Shown one piece after another: positions 39,458 to 39,598 of a DNA stretch of 39,598 bases. A program made the translations under genes and the position numbers. The notes under the pieces were generated by a model. The model was not told where the DNA came from. It did not search any database and saw only the letters and a program-made list of their open reading frames with translations. This DNA is from Candidatus Blautia merdipullorum (GTDB lineage: Bacteria > Bacillota > Clostridia > Lachnospirales > Lachnospiraceae). The stretch lies in assembly GCA_019118685.1 (NCBI GenBank), contig DWYL01000019.1, positions 1 through 39,598 on the forward strand, in the 5' to 3' direction. The first letter of the stretch is position 1, and the number at the start of each line of letters is the position of its first letter.

Positions 39458-39598
39458 TCAGATCACGATGCCCATATCCTGCATACCCTGTGCAATGGCA
39501 TCCATATCTTCATAATTGCTGTTCTCCAGCCATTTTTCCTTACTCCAGACTTCAATCCTTGTAAGATTGCCAGTCAGCACCACATCCTTATTAAGACC
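39458..39598 (-). CDS. mraZ: transcriptional regulator MraZ, C-terminal fragment (truncated at window edge)
   Basis: Own translation: [46 protein letters not shown]; typical MraZ C-terminus, upstream of rsmH. Confidence 0.9.
   Translation of the reverse strand, partial: GLNKDVVLTGNLTRIEVWSKEKWLENSNYEDMDAIAQGMQDMGIVI

Overview
Window from a Gram-positive, spore-forming Clostridia genome, most likely Lachnospiraceae (inferred from gene content and order). Nearly every real gene is on the minus strand. In ascending coordinates it contains: the 3' end of a GH4-type glycosidase (+); DUF3786, GNAT and LD-carboxypeptidase genes; tRNA-Val(CAC) and tRNA-Ala(GGC); a D-2-hydroxyacid dehydrogenase; a sigH-rlmB-mrnC-cysS-cysE block preceded by a cysteine T-box; gdhA; an ispF-copA-csoR copper block; a ZIP transporter; a DUF1648 protein (+); araD-araR; a ylmC/ymxH-like gene; two PfkB/KDG kinases and eda with a divergent iclR/kdgR-like regulator; an SPFH-protein unit with a short ribbon-helix-helix (RHH) ORF missing from the ORF track; sigE-spoIIGA; aroD-moaB-moaC; and a dcw cluster (ftsZ, ftsQ, murA, ftsW, murD, mraY, spoVD-like, pbpB-like, ftsL, rsmH, partial mraZ). 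No CRISPR array, prophage or transposase was seen. The best second-look items are: (1) an internal Shine-Dalgarno plus ATG inside copA that could release a free 67-aa CopZ-like chaperone; (2) the SPFH-RHH unit, with a near-consensus sigma-A promoter carrying two TGATATCA palindromes 11 bp apart; (3) two genes that appear to start at non-standard codons (ACG and ATT); (4) a terminator plus sigma-E-like promoter between the two tandem PBPs; (5) a spoIIGA promoter with a 21-bp spacer and 0A-like boxes; (6) a 23-bp dispersed repeat; (7) AraR- and KdgR-like operators; (8) a terminator whose 3' arm may serve as the ribosome-binding site of ylmC. All calls come from reading the sequence; no database search was run.
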